Assembly (NCBI RefSeq): GCF_022271435.1
Contig: NZ_JAFIQY010000004.1
Span: 353,019 to 417,018, forward strand
Length of the DNA stretch: 64,000 bases
Direction of reading: 5' to 3'
Source of the DNA: Streptomyces monomycini
GTDB taxonomy: Bacteria > Actinomycetota > Actinomycetes > Streptomycetales > Streptomycetaceae
A program made the position numbers and the translations under genes. Each line of letters opens with the position of its first letter. Positions within the stretch are counted from its first letter, which is position 1. Under the pieces are notes generated by a model. It had not been told where the DNA came from, made no database searches, and worked only from the letters and a program-made list of their open reading frames with translations. Below, piece after piece: positions 53,203-61,921 of the stretch.

Positions 53203-54365
53203 GCTGTCCGAGCTCCCACATCCGTGCGACCGTGGAGGCGTATTTGACCCGGCATCCCGGTGAACGAGACGCTCTGGCCGGGCTGCTGTCCGTCATCGAC
53301 GGCAGTGACGATCCGAGTCGCCGTTCCACGCTGCCCGGCCACATCACCTGCAGTGCGGTCATCATCGACCGTGAGCGGCGCGCACTGCACATCGGACACC
53401 AGGCATCGGGAGAGCTGCTCGCGCCCGGCCACGTTGAGAAGGGCCCGGCCCTTCTGGCCGCGTCCCTGCGGCAAGTGTGCGAGGAAGCCGGGATCCGCCC
53501 CGGCGACCTGTGCCTGACCCCGCAGTTCCTCGGTGACCCGATCGACATCAGCATCGACGGCCACGGCACCAGCCCGGCCGAGGGGGAGCACGCCCACCGG
53601 CACTTCGACGTCCGCTTCGCCTTCTACCTCAGCGCCGAGCAGCCACCCCCTCTGGCACTGCAGGACGACGAGGCCGGCGGTGCCCAGTGGCTGGCGTTCG
53701 CCGACGTCAGATCGCCGACCCTGCGCGCCAAGCTCCTTCAGGCCGAGGCTCAGGGACTCGACGGACGGCCGGAGCCCGTCAGCGCCTGCGTGCTGCTCCA
53801 CGACGGCCACGGCCGATACCTGCTGCATCTGCGCGATCAGCTCGACGGCATCTGGCAGCCAGGCGTTTTCTCCCTCCTCGGCGGCCAACGCGAGGTGAGC
53901 GACGCAACGTTGGAAGCGACCCTGCGCAGAGAACTCGCCGAGGAGACCCCGGGTCTGAAACCGGTGGGCGTGGCGCCGTACGTCCTCCAGCAGGAGACGA
54001 GCGTCGAGGGGCTGACGGTACCGGTGCAGGTATTCGCGGCCCGCTGGAGCGGCGATCCGGACTCGGTGGACTTGCAGGAAGGCGTGCTGCTGCGCTGGTT
54101 CACCCCCGAGATGCTGGATCGGCTGCGCCTGAGCCCGGGCACCGCCGATCTGATCCGCCGGCACGCGGCCCAGCACCCTCCGGCCGACAGAGCGACCGGC
54201 CGAGTGCGCCCGCGACAGCGCGCAGCGGTAGAGCGGCACGCCGAGCCGCTGGACGTCCATCTGATCTTGCTCCGACAGCCCGAGGGCGGTCCGCAGGCGC
54301 TGCTGTCGCGGCGCGCTGGAGCGGTATATGCCAGTGGGCTGTGGCATTTGCCGTCCGTTCACTAG
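53199..54365 (+). CDS. multi-NUDIX hydrolase-like protein, third domain truncated
   Basis: A 388-residue protein; the ATG overlaps the transporter stop. The first NUDIX-like domain (~45-170) has a weakened box (SLRQVCEEAG). The second (~190-335) has a full box GQREVSDATLEATLRRELAE then ETPGL around 227-253 (Gx5Ex7REUxEExGU). A third begins at ~350 (LDVHLILLRQ, LLSRRAGAVYASGLWHLPS) and stops after HLPSVH, just where its box should start, so the 3' end was lost. NUDIX enzymes hydrolyse nucleoside diphosphates linked to another group. Its role beside a peptide transporter is unclear. Confidence 0.75.
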   Translation: MSCPSSHIRATVEAYLTRHPGERDALAGLLSVIDGSDDPSRRSTLPGHITCSAVIIDRERRALHIGHQASGELLAPGHVEKGPALLAASLRQVCEEAGIRPGDLCLTPQFLGDPIDISIDGHGTSPAEGEHAHRHFDVRFAFYLSAEQPPPLALQDDEAGGAQWLAFADVRSPTLRAKLLQAEAQGLDGRPEPVSACVLLHDGHGRYLLHLRDQLDGIWQPGVFSLLGGQREVSDATLEATLRRELAEETPGLKPVGVAPYVLQQETSVEGLTVPVQVFAARWSGDPDSVDLQEGVLLRWFTPEMLDRLRLSPGTADLIRRHAAQHPPADRATGRVRPRQRAAVERHAEPLDVHLILLRQPEGGPQALLSRRAGAVYASGLWHLPSVH

Positions 54366-54453
54366 GCAAGCCACATGTCGAGATTCAGCTTGTCGAGATT
54401 GCACCACGAGCGTATCCCGTCTCTACGTCTTCACCGGGAGGTCGACGTCCGTC

Positions 54454-55227
54454 ATGGACACCTCTGACGATGTGCTCATGCTGGGCGACGTCCTCCTTGG
54501 GATGTGGTCAGCGCGTGACCGGCTCCAGAAGGCGGGGCTGGCCACGGACAGGAGCAATCCGGTCGGCGGCCTGGCGCAGTCCCTCACCGCTGCGGCCCTC
54601 TGGCCGAACGTGTCCGTGCCAGCGGCCTACAGCCGAGCCCGAGCCGTGCGCACGGGATTCGACGAAACCGGTGAGTTCGGTCCAGCCATGGGCGGACCGA
54701 ACGCTTCCTCAAGCTCTTTGACGGTCGACCTGGCCGTTCCTTGGACTTCAGTGATCCAGCAGGTCCCCGGCCTGGCCGCGTTCGCGCGACAGCGCCGGGG
54801 TGAGAGGTGGACGTGGGACGCATGTGCGGGCACCGCGCCGTTCATCGGTGCAGAGGGGCCGCCGGAGGGCCGGTATGGAGGGCTGGCGCGCGTGCGGGTC
54901 AGGGCTCGTTTCGCGCCTCATGCCCCGGACGAGGGCGTCCTGGAGGCGACCAGGTATGAGGATGCCCGTGGCGCGACGACTCCGCTGAATGATCTGCACG
55001 TGCTGGTCCTCTTCGCGCGGGTGGACGAGGAGTACGGCGATCTTCGGGGATCGAACTTCGTATGGACGGCAGCCATTTTCACGGATGAATGCCTGTATGG
55101 CCTGGGACATGCGTCCAGTTCAGACGTGCTCCGGTGGCGCCAGATCCACTCCTGGTGGGATCGGCTGCCTCGTGGTGCGCATGACGTCACTGCGCTGCTT
55201 CGTGCCGTCCGAATCCCCGGGTGGTGA
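54454..55227 (+). CDS. hypothetical protein
   Basis: A 257-residue product from an ATG at 54454 (GGGAGG lies 12 bases upstream, a little far). It has no signal peptide or membrane helix. The first half has LMLGDVLLGMWSARDRLQKAG and a Ser-rich loop, and the second half is beta-rich (YGGLARVRVRARFAPHA, LHVLVLFARVDEEYGD). No family recognised. It lies at the point where the two lanthipeptide clusters meet and is transcribed towards cluster 2. Confidence 0.55.
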   Translation: MDTSDDVLMLGDVLLGMWSARDRLQKAGLATDRSNPVGGLAQSLTAAALWPNVSVPAAYSRARAVRTGFDETGEFGPAMGGPNASSSSLTVDLAVPWTSVIQQVPGLAAFARQRRGERWTWDACAGTAPFIGAEGPPEGRYGGLARVRVRARFAPHAPDEGVLEATRYEDARGATTPLNDLHVLVLFARVDEEYGDLRGSNFVWTAAIFTDECLYGLGHASSSDVLRWRQIHSWWDRLPRGAHDVTALLRAVRIPGW

Positions 55228-55296
55228 GCCATCGGATGGCCGGGAGGTCGTCGTGAAAGTGCTTCAGCGATCGGGTTGAGCACCACGTCCTCAGTC

Positions 55297-56433
55297 TCAG
55301 GGAGGGGGTGCAGTGGGTGAGGTGACCGCGCCGTCTTCAAGGCAGAGGAGCAGCCGGTCCTGGGCCGATGTCACGGCCCGCATGAGGTCGCTTCGCTCGG
55401 GTTCCGGTACGGACCCGGCGTCAAGTCCGGCGGTGCGGACCACGCCGGTGAGGGCCCGGTGCTGGTCGGTGGTCATTGTGCGTTGAAGCTGTGGATGAGC
55501 GAGCGTGTCGCGGGCCGCGTAGGCGTCGGCGTGGGCCATGGCGAGGATGTCCGCGTGCAGTTGGGGTACCTGCCCGCTGGTGTGGATCGTCGCCAAGGTG
55601 AGCGCGGTGATGCCGACCCGGGTGCGGAAGACGGTCGTGCCGGGGGCGGGCTGCTGCTGCAGGGCGAGCGCTGTGGTGAGCATGCCCTCGAGGTGCGGCG
55701 CGGGAACGGCACCGGTGGCGTCCCGGCACAGGGCGCGCAGCAGGTTCTGGACCGCTTCTTCCCAGGGCTCAGCGGGACGGCTGTCGGTAAGCATGGCGGT
55801 CGCCTCGTCGTACTGCCCGTTCTGGGCGAGGGCGAGGATGGTGATCTGGCGGCCGTCGAGGAGCCGGGCGCCGACGCCGCGGTGGGCAGCTGCGGCACCG
55901 GCGGCTTCGCGCCAGCGGCCGGCCTGGATCAGGGCGCGGGTGCCGTCGGCCAGCAGTGCCGCCCATACCAGGGTGCAGAGCGTCTTGTGCTCGTCCGCGG
56001 AGCTGGTGAGCGTGTGGAGGTTGACGGTGCGGCCGGTGATCTCGGCGGGGGTGCGGGTGCGGGCGGCGCGGAAGAGGGCGTCGAGCATGGCGTAGGCGCT
56101 GTTGCCGTCGCCTTCGCGGATGAGCTGCCGGGCGATGTTGAGGACGGGCTGGAGCGCGAGTTTCACTGCCCAGGCCGGGAGCGGACGGGCCTGGTCGAAC
56201 ACGTCGTACTGGGACCAGCACAGGTCGCGGGCGAGGTCGGGCACGGCGCAGTCGGAGGCGATGAGGGCGGCCTTGTTACACACCTCGGCGGCGCGGCTGG
56301 CCTGTCGGTGGAGATCGCCGGTGGCGGGCTGCGCGGCCAGGTCGGTGAGCTGGCTGACCCGGGCCGTGAGGGGCAGTGCGGGCGGGCGGGGCCGCTGGAT
56401 GAGCGGGAACCAGGTCAGGATCCGGTCGTTCAT
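55297..56433 (-). CDS. helical protein of FxLD clusters, cluster 2
   Basis: A 378-residue paralogue of the protein at 49661-50827, last gene of cluster 2. It is all-helical with shared segments AALIASDCAVPDLARDLCWSQ and EPWEEAVQNLLRAL. The ATG overlaps the stop of the previous gene (ATGA). It has no catalytic motif. Its presence in the same slot of both clusters indicates a conserved, non-optional function. Confidence 0.8.
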   Translation of the reverse strand: MNDRILTWFPLIQRPRPPALPLTARVSQLTDLAAQPATGDLHRQASRAAEVCNKAALIASDCAVPDLARDLCWSQYDVFDQARPLPAWAVKLALQPVLNIARQLIREGDGNSAYAMLDALFRAARTRTPAEITGRTVNLHTLTSSADEHKTLCTLVWAALLADGTRALIQAGRWREAAGAAAAHRGVGARLLDGRQITILALAQNGQYDEATAMLTDSRPAEPWEEAVQNLLRALCRDATGAVPAPHLEGMLTTALALQQQPAPGTTVFRTRVGITALTLATIHTSGQVPQLHADILAMAHADAYAARDTLAHPQLQRTMTTDQHRALTGVVRTAGLDAGSVPEPERSDLMRAVTSAQDRLLLCLEDGAVTSPTAPPP

Positions 56434-57269
56434 GCCGGGGCTCCTTGCACGCTCTGGTCCTCCTCGAGGGTGGGGTCGGGGCCGAAGACGACGGCCTTGG
56501 CGCCGGTGGCGAGGGTGGCCTGGGCCTGGTGCGGGAGCCCGAACCGGTTGAAGGCGAAGATGATGTGGTGGGCCAGCACGGCGCGCAGCCCGCGGTGCAG
56601 CCGCCCGGCGGCGGCCAGGGCAGACAGATCACGGCCCGCGGTGCTGAAGGCGTGCGGCCAGGCGGCGGGCACCGTGAGCGGGGCGCCGTCCCGGGTGAGC
56701 TGGGTGATGTCGGCGGTCATCAGGTGTTGCAAACCGTCCCGCAGGGTCTGGCGGCGGTGGGCGGGCTGGGGCTGGGGAGGGTCGCGGTGGTCGGCCACGC
56801 GGGCCCAGACGTCGCCCTGCTCGTACCAGTCGAGGCCGGCGGCGCGCAGCAGCGTGGTGCACAGCAGGATCGCCAGCTCGCGGCGGTGCGGATCGTGCGC
56901 GTGGCGGGCAAGGTGGGCGATCAGGTGGTGACTGTCGCGGTGGAAGAGCTGGTGAGCTGCGGTCATGGCCTCCTGGCCGCCGAAGGCGTGGGTTTCCGGC
57001 TCGTAGATCACGGGGGTGACGGCGGTGAGGTGCTGCTGGCGCTGGAGGGGGTCGAGGTCGTGCTGGAGATGGTGCTCGGCCGCGGTCGGGTCGCCGGGTG
57101 GCTGGTAGCGGATGCGCCAGGTGGGGGCTTTGCGGACGAAGAACCAGGGGCCGATGGTTCGGGAGGTCTCGTCGGCGGCCAGGAGCGGGGCGAGGTGGGC
57201 CAGGGCCGTGTGCTCGGCGGTGTCCCAGTCGGGGAAGGTGATGGTGATCTGCCGCCAGGAGGTGTTCAT
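56430..57269 (-). CDS. stand-alone LanB C-terminal-like protein, cluster 2
   Basis: A 279-residue protein with a good AGGAGG site before its ATG. Elimination-domain fold: WRQITITFPDWDTAEHTALAHLAPLL, GPWFFVRKAPTWRIRYQPPGD, YEPETHAFGGQEAMTAAHQLFHRDS, LDWYEQGDVWARV. It lacks the helical N-terminal extension of its cluster 1 paralogue. It lies 21 bases after lanC2. Confidence 0.88.
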   Translation of the reverse strand: MNTSWRQITITFPDWDTAEHTALAHLAPLLAADETSRTIGPWFFVRKAPTWRIRYQPPGDPTAAEHHLQHDLDPLQRQQHLTAVTPVIYEPETHAFGGQEAMTAAHQLFHRDSHHLIAHLARHAHDPHRRELAILLCTTLLRAAGLDWYEQGDVWARVADHRDPPQPQPAHRRQTLRDGLQHLMTADITQLTRDGAPLTVPAAWPHAFSTAGRDLSALAAAGRLHRGLRAVLAHHIIFAFNRFGLPHQAQATLATGAKAVVFGPDPTLEEDQSVQGAPA

Positions 57270-57290
57270 ACGGGTTCGGCTCCATCTCGT

Positions 57291-58526
57291 CTATGCCAGG
57301 AGGAGGAAGGTGTCCCAGCCCGATCGCGGGTGCGTGTTGGTGCCGAGGGTGTGCAGGGCGAGCGCGCTGCCGGCGGTGCCGTCCAGGAGTTCGGGATCGC
57401 GCTGCTTGAGGTGGGTGATCTGCTGGGTGAGCCGGTCGGTCAGGTGGGGCAGTTCGGCGGCGAGGGCGCCGGTGGTCGCGTCGCTGGCCATGCGCCAGGC
57501 GGCTTGGAGCAGTCCGGCGGTTCCGTGGCAGAGCCCGGTCTCGGGGAGCAAGTCCAGCTGCTCTGGGTCCTGGAGGGTGGTGAGCATGGCGTACTCGGCG
57601 GTCTGCTGGCGGGTGGCATCGCCCAGGGCCATGCCCGCGAGTTGCTGGGCGCGGGCGGTGCCGGCGATGCCGTAGCACCATGAGGGCCTCGGCCGCAGTG
57701 CCGGATCGACGTGGTCGCGCCGGGCCTGGTCGGGGGTGATGAAGCCGGGCCACCAGGGGCCGGTGGCGTCGTGCTGGAGCCACCGGTCGGTCCAGGCGCA
57801 GATCCGTTCCACTCCTTCGCGCGTGTGGGGGACGGTCGGGCCGTTCAGGAGAGACAGGGAGAGCAGGGCGAGGACGGCGCTGATGCCGTGGGCCATGCCG
57901 AAGTTCCCGTGCCCGCCGGGGTAGTCGGGGCTCGGTTCGCCGTTGGGCGCCACGCTGGTCCACCACGCCGGGAGTCCGTGCTCTTGGGGGCGGGGTTCGG
58001 TCAGGCGTACCAGGTAGGAGAGGACGTCGGCAGTGACCGGGTGGTCTGGGTGGCGCCGCAGGTGGTAGGCGCCCAGCCCGGCCAGGCCGCGGATCACGTC
58101 GAACTCCTTCATCGCCGGGGCCTCGCCGCTCTCGATGCGGGCGTGCGCGTGGGCCAGGCGGCGGTGGGTGACAGTGATTGTGGCGTCGTCCAGCTTCTTC
58201 AGGGCGCCCTGGTACCGGCTGGTGTCCCCGGCGGCGGCGTTCATGGCGAATGCCAGGGCCGGGGCTCCCATGTAGAGGCCGGCGTTCGCGGCGGCGGTCA
58301 GGTCGCCGTGGGCGGCCGAGGCCAGCCAGGTGTGCACGGTGTCCCACTCGCCCCGGCCGCAGTGGGCGCGTTCGATGTGGAACAGGGCGATGCCCGCGGC
58401 GCCTCCCGCCAGCGACTGCGGCCACGCCCGTCCGCCCGGCGGGGCCGCATCCCAGGCGGTGCGCGGTTCGGACAACTCCTCGGCAAGGACGTCGGCCAGG
58501 GTCAGGGCCTGCGGTATCGGCCTCAC
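57291..58526 (-). CDS. lanC: lanthionine cyclase LanC, cluster 2
   Basis: A 411-residue cyclase. The GTG at 58526 has GGAGG six bases upstream and overlaps the lanB2 stop (GTGA); the longer open frame lies inside lanB2. Zinc ligands are Cys284 (SWCYG) and Cys333-His334 (LCHGT); the barrel repeats show GGHGNFGMAHG and IRGLAGLGAYHL. The end (PRSGWDTFLLLA) parallels the cluster 1 enzyme (ASGWDVCLLID). Confidence 0.93.
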   Translation of the reverse strand: MRPIPQALTLADVLAEELSEPRTAWDAAPPGGRAWPQSLAGGAAGIALFHIERAHCGRGEWDTVHTWLASAAHGDLTAAANAGLYMGAPALAFAMNAAAGDTSRYQGALKKLDDATITVTHRRLAHAHARIESGEAPAMKEFDVIRGLAGLGAYHLRRHPDHPVTADVLSYLVRLTEPRPQEHGLPAWWTSVAPNGEPSPDYPGGHGNFGMAHGISAVLALLSLSLLNGPTVPHTREGVERICAWTDRWLQHDATGPWWPGFITPDQARRDHVDPALRPRPSWCYGIAGTARAQQLAGMALGDATRQQTAEYAMLTTLQDPEQLDLLPETGLCHGTAGLLQAAWRMASDATTGALAAELPHLTDRLTQQITHLKQRDPELLDGTAGSALALHTLGTNTHPRSGWDTFLLLA

Positions 58527-61500
58527 GACGTTCCTCCCTCTCTGCGGGCGGTCCAGCTCAGGGCCGCGGCGCGGGCCAGGTGCACGCAGCGGCGTTCGGC
58601 CTCCATGTCCAGAGCGGCCATGCGGGTGTGGTGCAGGTGCAGCAGCTCCGGCAGCACGACGGTCACCGTGATCCCCTCTGCGGTCGTGAGCGCGGTCCGG
58701 TAAGTGGTCAGCGCATCGCGCCGCCGCGTCCAGCAGGCGAGGAGCTCCTCGCCTCCGGGCTGGCGGGCCAGCTCGGTGTGGCCGTGGGGGTTGGCCAGAG
58801 TGATCGCCTGGTTGTACAGGCCGCGGTCCGGCGCCGTGCCGGTGGTGGTCTGGGAGCGGTCGATGAGCCACCGCATGGCCTCGCCCGCATCGCCGATCAG
58901 GCCGATGGCCACATCGAGCATGCTCGCCGCGGTCAGGGCCCGCTCATCGGGCCCGCCGGTGGCCGCGCAGCAGGCCAGTTGCGCGACGGCGGTCTCGGAG
59001 TCCGCCGCGAAGTACGCCTCGGTGGCCTCCCACGCCTGCCGGCCTCCGAAGCGGGCGGTCTCGGGGAAGTCGGTGTCCCACTGCACCCGGGCCAGCAACC
59101 CCGCTCGGCGCAGTCTCCGGGTCCAGGCGCCGATCGCCGTGGCGGCCTCGGCTGCTTGGCCGTCGGGGACGGTCAGGCGCAGCCGCAGGTGATCGTCGGG
59201 GTCGCGGTAAGGCAGGAACCACCACCGCACCTCGGCCGCCAACTGGTGGAGCAGGTCCGGAAGGTGGCGGGTGAGGATGCCGGCGTGACGGTCACGGCGT
59301 GCGTAGAGCTTGATGAAGAACCGCCCGTCACAGCCAGGCAGGCGGCCGTGCTCGCGCCCCGTCACCGGGGCGCCGTTGAGCCAGTACGGCTCCTTCGCCG
59401 GGCTGCGGGTGGTGGCGAGGGGGATGACGACTTCATGGGGATGGCCGTTGATCCAGCCCGCGTCGGCGACGGTCTCGGCGCGCAGGACCGCGCTGCCGTG
59501 GCGCCGCATGTGGGTGTGCAGCAGGGCCCGGTGGGAGGACTCGTCCAGGTTCAGGCGGAGGCGCTGGTCGCCGTCGCCCAGGTAGACGATGCTCGGCACC
59601 CGGGTCTGGTCGCGCCAGGCGGACAGCGACCCCTCCCACCGAGCCCAGTCGGCTGCGGGGTCGGCGAGGTCGGCGGCGGTGAGGCGCCAGCGGGCCGGGG
59701 AGAGGATCGTGCGCCCGTAGCGCAGGGCGGGCAGGAACGGCAGGCCGGCGGCCGTCCCCCAGTCGAAGGTGGTGCACGGGACGCTCATGGCGTTGGGGGC
59801 TTCGGCCAGGAACCGCACCAGCGGATGGGTGCGGCGGGTGGGCTCCACCGCGTTCATGGTCACGAACTCCAGCGGCTGGCGCCGCGAGGTCGATATCAGG
59901 TACAGGCGGTGGGCGTCCGCGGTCACCGCGATGTCCTCCACATCCACCAGGTCCGTGCCGCCGTCGTCGTGGCACTCGCCGAGGCGGACGGCGGCAGGCA
60001 TCAGCAGCGGGGTTCGGGCGACGTTCCCGGTGCCCGGATACAACGGGGGCGAGGCGACTTGGACCCTCAGCGCGTTCTCCGTCGCGGTGGCCGCGGTCGC
60101 GTACGCCGCCGCCATCCGCTCCCGATCCGCTGTGTCGAGCAGGCTGAAAAATCGGCCGGTCGTCGTCCCGGCGGACCGCGAGACCCCGACGACGGCCAGC
60201 GTGAACTCCCCGGCGTCCAGGGCCCGCACGCTGGGCGCCGCGATGCGCACGGTCGCCTCCGTCGTCGGCTGGATGGGCCTCTCCGGTCCGATCTCGGCGA
60301 GGTCGGTGACCATGGCGTCGTCCAGCACGATCTCGTGGTGACGTCGCAGGGCCGCGTTCTGCGCGAGCGTCAGCAGCTTGGCGTCCCGCTCGCTTACGGC
60401 GGTCTCGGCCGGGGCGGATGGGCCGCCGAGGAAGCCGGCCGGGTAGCCCAGGCCCGCCTCGCTGTCCACGGCATCCAGGAGCGGGACTACGGCGCGCGGG
60501 CCGTAGCGCTCCAGGAAGCGGCCGTGCCAGGCGACCCAGCCGCGGGAGAGCGCGGGGCGGTTCGAGAGCCGGATGAGTGCCGCAGCCGCCCGTGCGGCCT
60601 CGGCCGCCACGGTACGGGGGAGCGTCGCCTCGGCGTCGAGGCGCAGGTCGATGGACAGCACCGGCCCGGAGGCCGGGCTGAGCTCGCGCATCACCGCAGC
60701 GGCCTCGGTTCGCTCGGTGCTCGCTGGGTCGATGGTGGTGTTGTGCCGTGTCAGCGCGTGGGCGATCTCGCGCAGCTTCGCCGCTGGCTCGGCCGAGGCG
60801 GCGGTGCCCTCGGTGCCGAGGACGGTCAACACGTGGGCGAGCGGGTCCGTCGCGGTGAGCGCCGGGCGGAGATTCGTGACCAGGAGGCGCTGGTCGATTA
60901 AGTCCGCCAGGAGCCGGTGGACGGTCGGGGCGGGAACGTGGGGGAAGTCGGCGGCCAGTTTGGCCGCGAGATCCGCGGTGCGGATGGGTGCGCGGGCCGC
61001 GTCCAGCGCCGCCTTGACGGGCGCGGTGAGGCGGACCTGCACGTGCGCCGGGGCCCCGCCGCCGCTGCCCACGGGGCGGTGTTCCAGCACCACATGACCG
61101 TCCCGCTCCACCGCGAGGGGATGGGCCTGGACCGTGAGGTGCGGCTGGAGCCCGCGGTCGGCTTCCAGGCGTTCGACCACCGTCGCAAGCCAAGTGGCAT
61201 CCGGCCTGGCGACGGCCTGGTGGCGAGTGCCGATGCGGGCTGCCGACGTGCCGTCGAAGCGGGCGGGCGCTACTCCGGCGAAGAGACCGAAGGGAGTGGC
61301 CCGGCCCGAGGCGCGCAGCACGTAGCGCATGACGGCCACGACCGCTTTGCGGACGGCAGGCTCGGGCAGCCACCGACCGTTGCAGATCTGCCGGACGCGG
61401 TGTGCCAGCACCGGGCTGGCCTGTTCCACAGCGGCGGCGAAACCGGGGATCTGCAGGGTCTGCTCCAGCCACGGCCGCCACGACGCCGCCCCGTCGCCGT

Positions 61501-61588
61501 CGCCGGTCAGGTCGGGCCAGGACTGGATACGGCGCTCCGGTGGCCAGGCCGCCGCCCGCAGCACCGCCGCATCGATGTACTCGTACAC
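58523..61588 (-). CDS. lanB: lantibiotic dehydratase LanB, cluster 2
   Basis: A 1021-residue full-length class I dehydratase. I chose the GTG at 61588 (VYEYIDAAVLRAAAW) because AAGGGGG lies six bases upstream; the GTG at 61642 falls inside a large hairpin. Glutamylation domain: VVAVMRYVLRASGRATPFGLFAGVAPARF, LGYPAGFLGG, FDWGTAAGLPFLPALRYGRTILSPARW. Elimination domain: FFIKLYARRDRHAGILTRHLPDLLHQ, DDHLRLRLTVPD, TAPDRGLYNQA. A TTA codon lies at 60899-60901 (minus), so bldA control is likely. It overlaps lanC2. Confidence 0.93.
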   Translation of the reverse strand: MYEYIDAAVLRAAAWPPERRIQSWPDLTGDGDGAASWRPWLEQTLQIPGFAAAVEQASPVLAHRVRQICNGRWLPEPAVRKAVVAVMRYVLRASGRATPFGLFAGVAPARFDGTSAARIGTRHQAVARPDATWLATVVERLEADRGLQPHLTVQAHPLAVERDGHVVLEHRPVGSGGGAPAHVQVRLTAPVKAALDAARAPIRTADLAAKLAADFPHVPAPTVHRLLADLIDQRLLVTNLRPALTATDPLAHVLTVLGTEGTAASAEPAAKLREIAHALTRHNTTIDPASTERTEAAAVMRELSPASGPVLSIDLRLDAEATLPRTVAAEAARAAAALIRLSNRPALSRGWVAWHGRFLERYGPRAVVPLLDAVDSEAGLGYPAGFLGGPSAPAETAVSERDAKLLTLAQNAALRRHHEIVLDDAMVTDLAEIGPERPIQPTTEATVRIAAPSVRALDAGEFTLAVVGVSRSAGTTTGRFFSLLDTADRERMAAAYATAATATENALRVQVASPPLYPGTGNVARTPLLMPAAVRLGECHDDGGTDLVDVEDIAVTADAHRLYLISTSRRQPLEFVTMNAVEPTRRTHPLVRFLAEAPNAMSVPCTTFDWGTAAGLPFLPALRYGRTILSPARWRLTAADLADPAADWARWEGSLSAWRDQTRVPSIVYLGDGDQRLRLNLDESSHRALLHTHMRRHGSAVLRAETVADAGWINGHPHEVVIPLATTRSPAKEPYWLNGAPVTGREHGRLPGCDGRFFIKLYARRDRHAGILTRHLPDLLHQLAAEVRWWFLPYRDPDDHLRLRLTVPDGQAAEAATAIGAWTRRLRRAGLLARVQWDTDFPETARFGGRQAWEATEAYFAADSETAVAQLACCAATGGPDERALTAASMLDVAIGLIGDAGEAMRWLIDRSQTTTGTAPDRGLYNQAITLANPHGHTELARQPGGEELLACWTRRRDALTTYRTALTTAEGITVTVVLPELLHLHHTRMAALDMEAERRCVHLARAAALSWTARREGGTS

Positions 61589-61606
61589 CCGCCACCCCCT
61601 TGTCGC

Positions 61607-61643
61607 CGTGGTGTCCGGCCGCAGGTTGCGGCCGGACACCACG
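61607..61643 (-). promoter_or_regulatory. very stable hairpin between precursor and lanB, cluster 2
   Basis: Two perfect 16-base arms (CGTGGTGTCCGGCCGC and GCGGCCGGACACCACG) flank a 5-base loop, 21 bases after the precursor stop on the minus strand and 18 bases before the lanB2 start. No T-run follows, so it probably works by pausing, partial termination or protecting the precursor mRNA. Confidence 0.75.
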
Positions 61644-61663
61644 AGCGGTGAATCCGAAACGAC

Positions 61664-61855
61664 CTACGGGCAGGTCGTCGAGCAGGCGGACTCGCAGGTC
61701 TCACCGCAGCCGTCATCGGTCATCTGGATGAGCCGGTCGGCCTCGGGGCCGGACTCGACGATGGAGACATCCAGGTCCCAGCCCTCGACGCTCCCTTCCT
61801 GGACCTCTGCTGCCGCGGGGACCGTAGCCACCGCTTCCTCGGACTGCACGGACAC
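61664..61855 (-). CDS. FxLD-family lanthipeptide precursor, cluster 2
   Basis: A 63-residue peptide from a GTG with GGGAGG five bases upstream. The leader box reads GWDLDVSIVES (26-29 WDLD, Trp replacing Phe of FxLD). The core DDGCGETCESACSTTCP has four regularly spaced cysteines (50, 54, 58, 62) and Ser/Thr partners. DGCG-D/E-TC is shared with the cluster 1 precursor, so the two products probably have a common ring pattern at this point. Confidence 0.9.
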   Translation of the reverse strand: MSVQSEEAVATVPAAAEVQEGSVEGWDLDVSIVESGPEADRLIQMTDDGCGETCESACSTTCP

Positions 61856-61921
61856 AACAACCTCCCTTGAGTTGGGTGGTGCATACAGCCCCGCCCTCGG
61901 CCAGCCGCCGGGGCGGGGAGC

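Noticed and set aside
58178..60901. 907-codon plus-strand open frame
   Set aside because: Antisense to lanB2 and lanC2 with no domain content.
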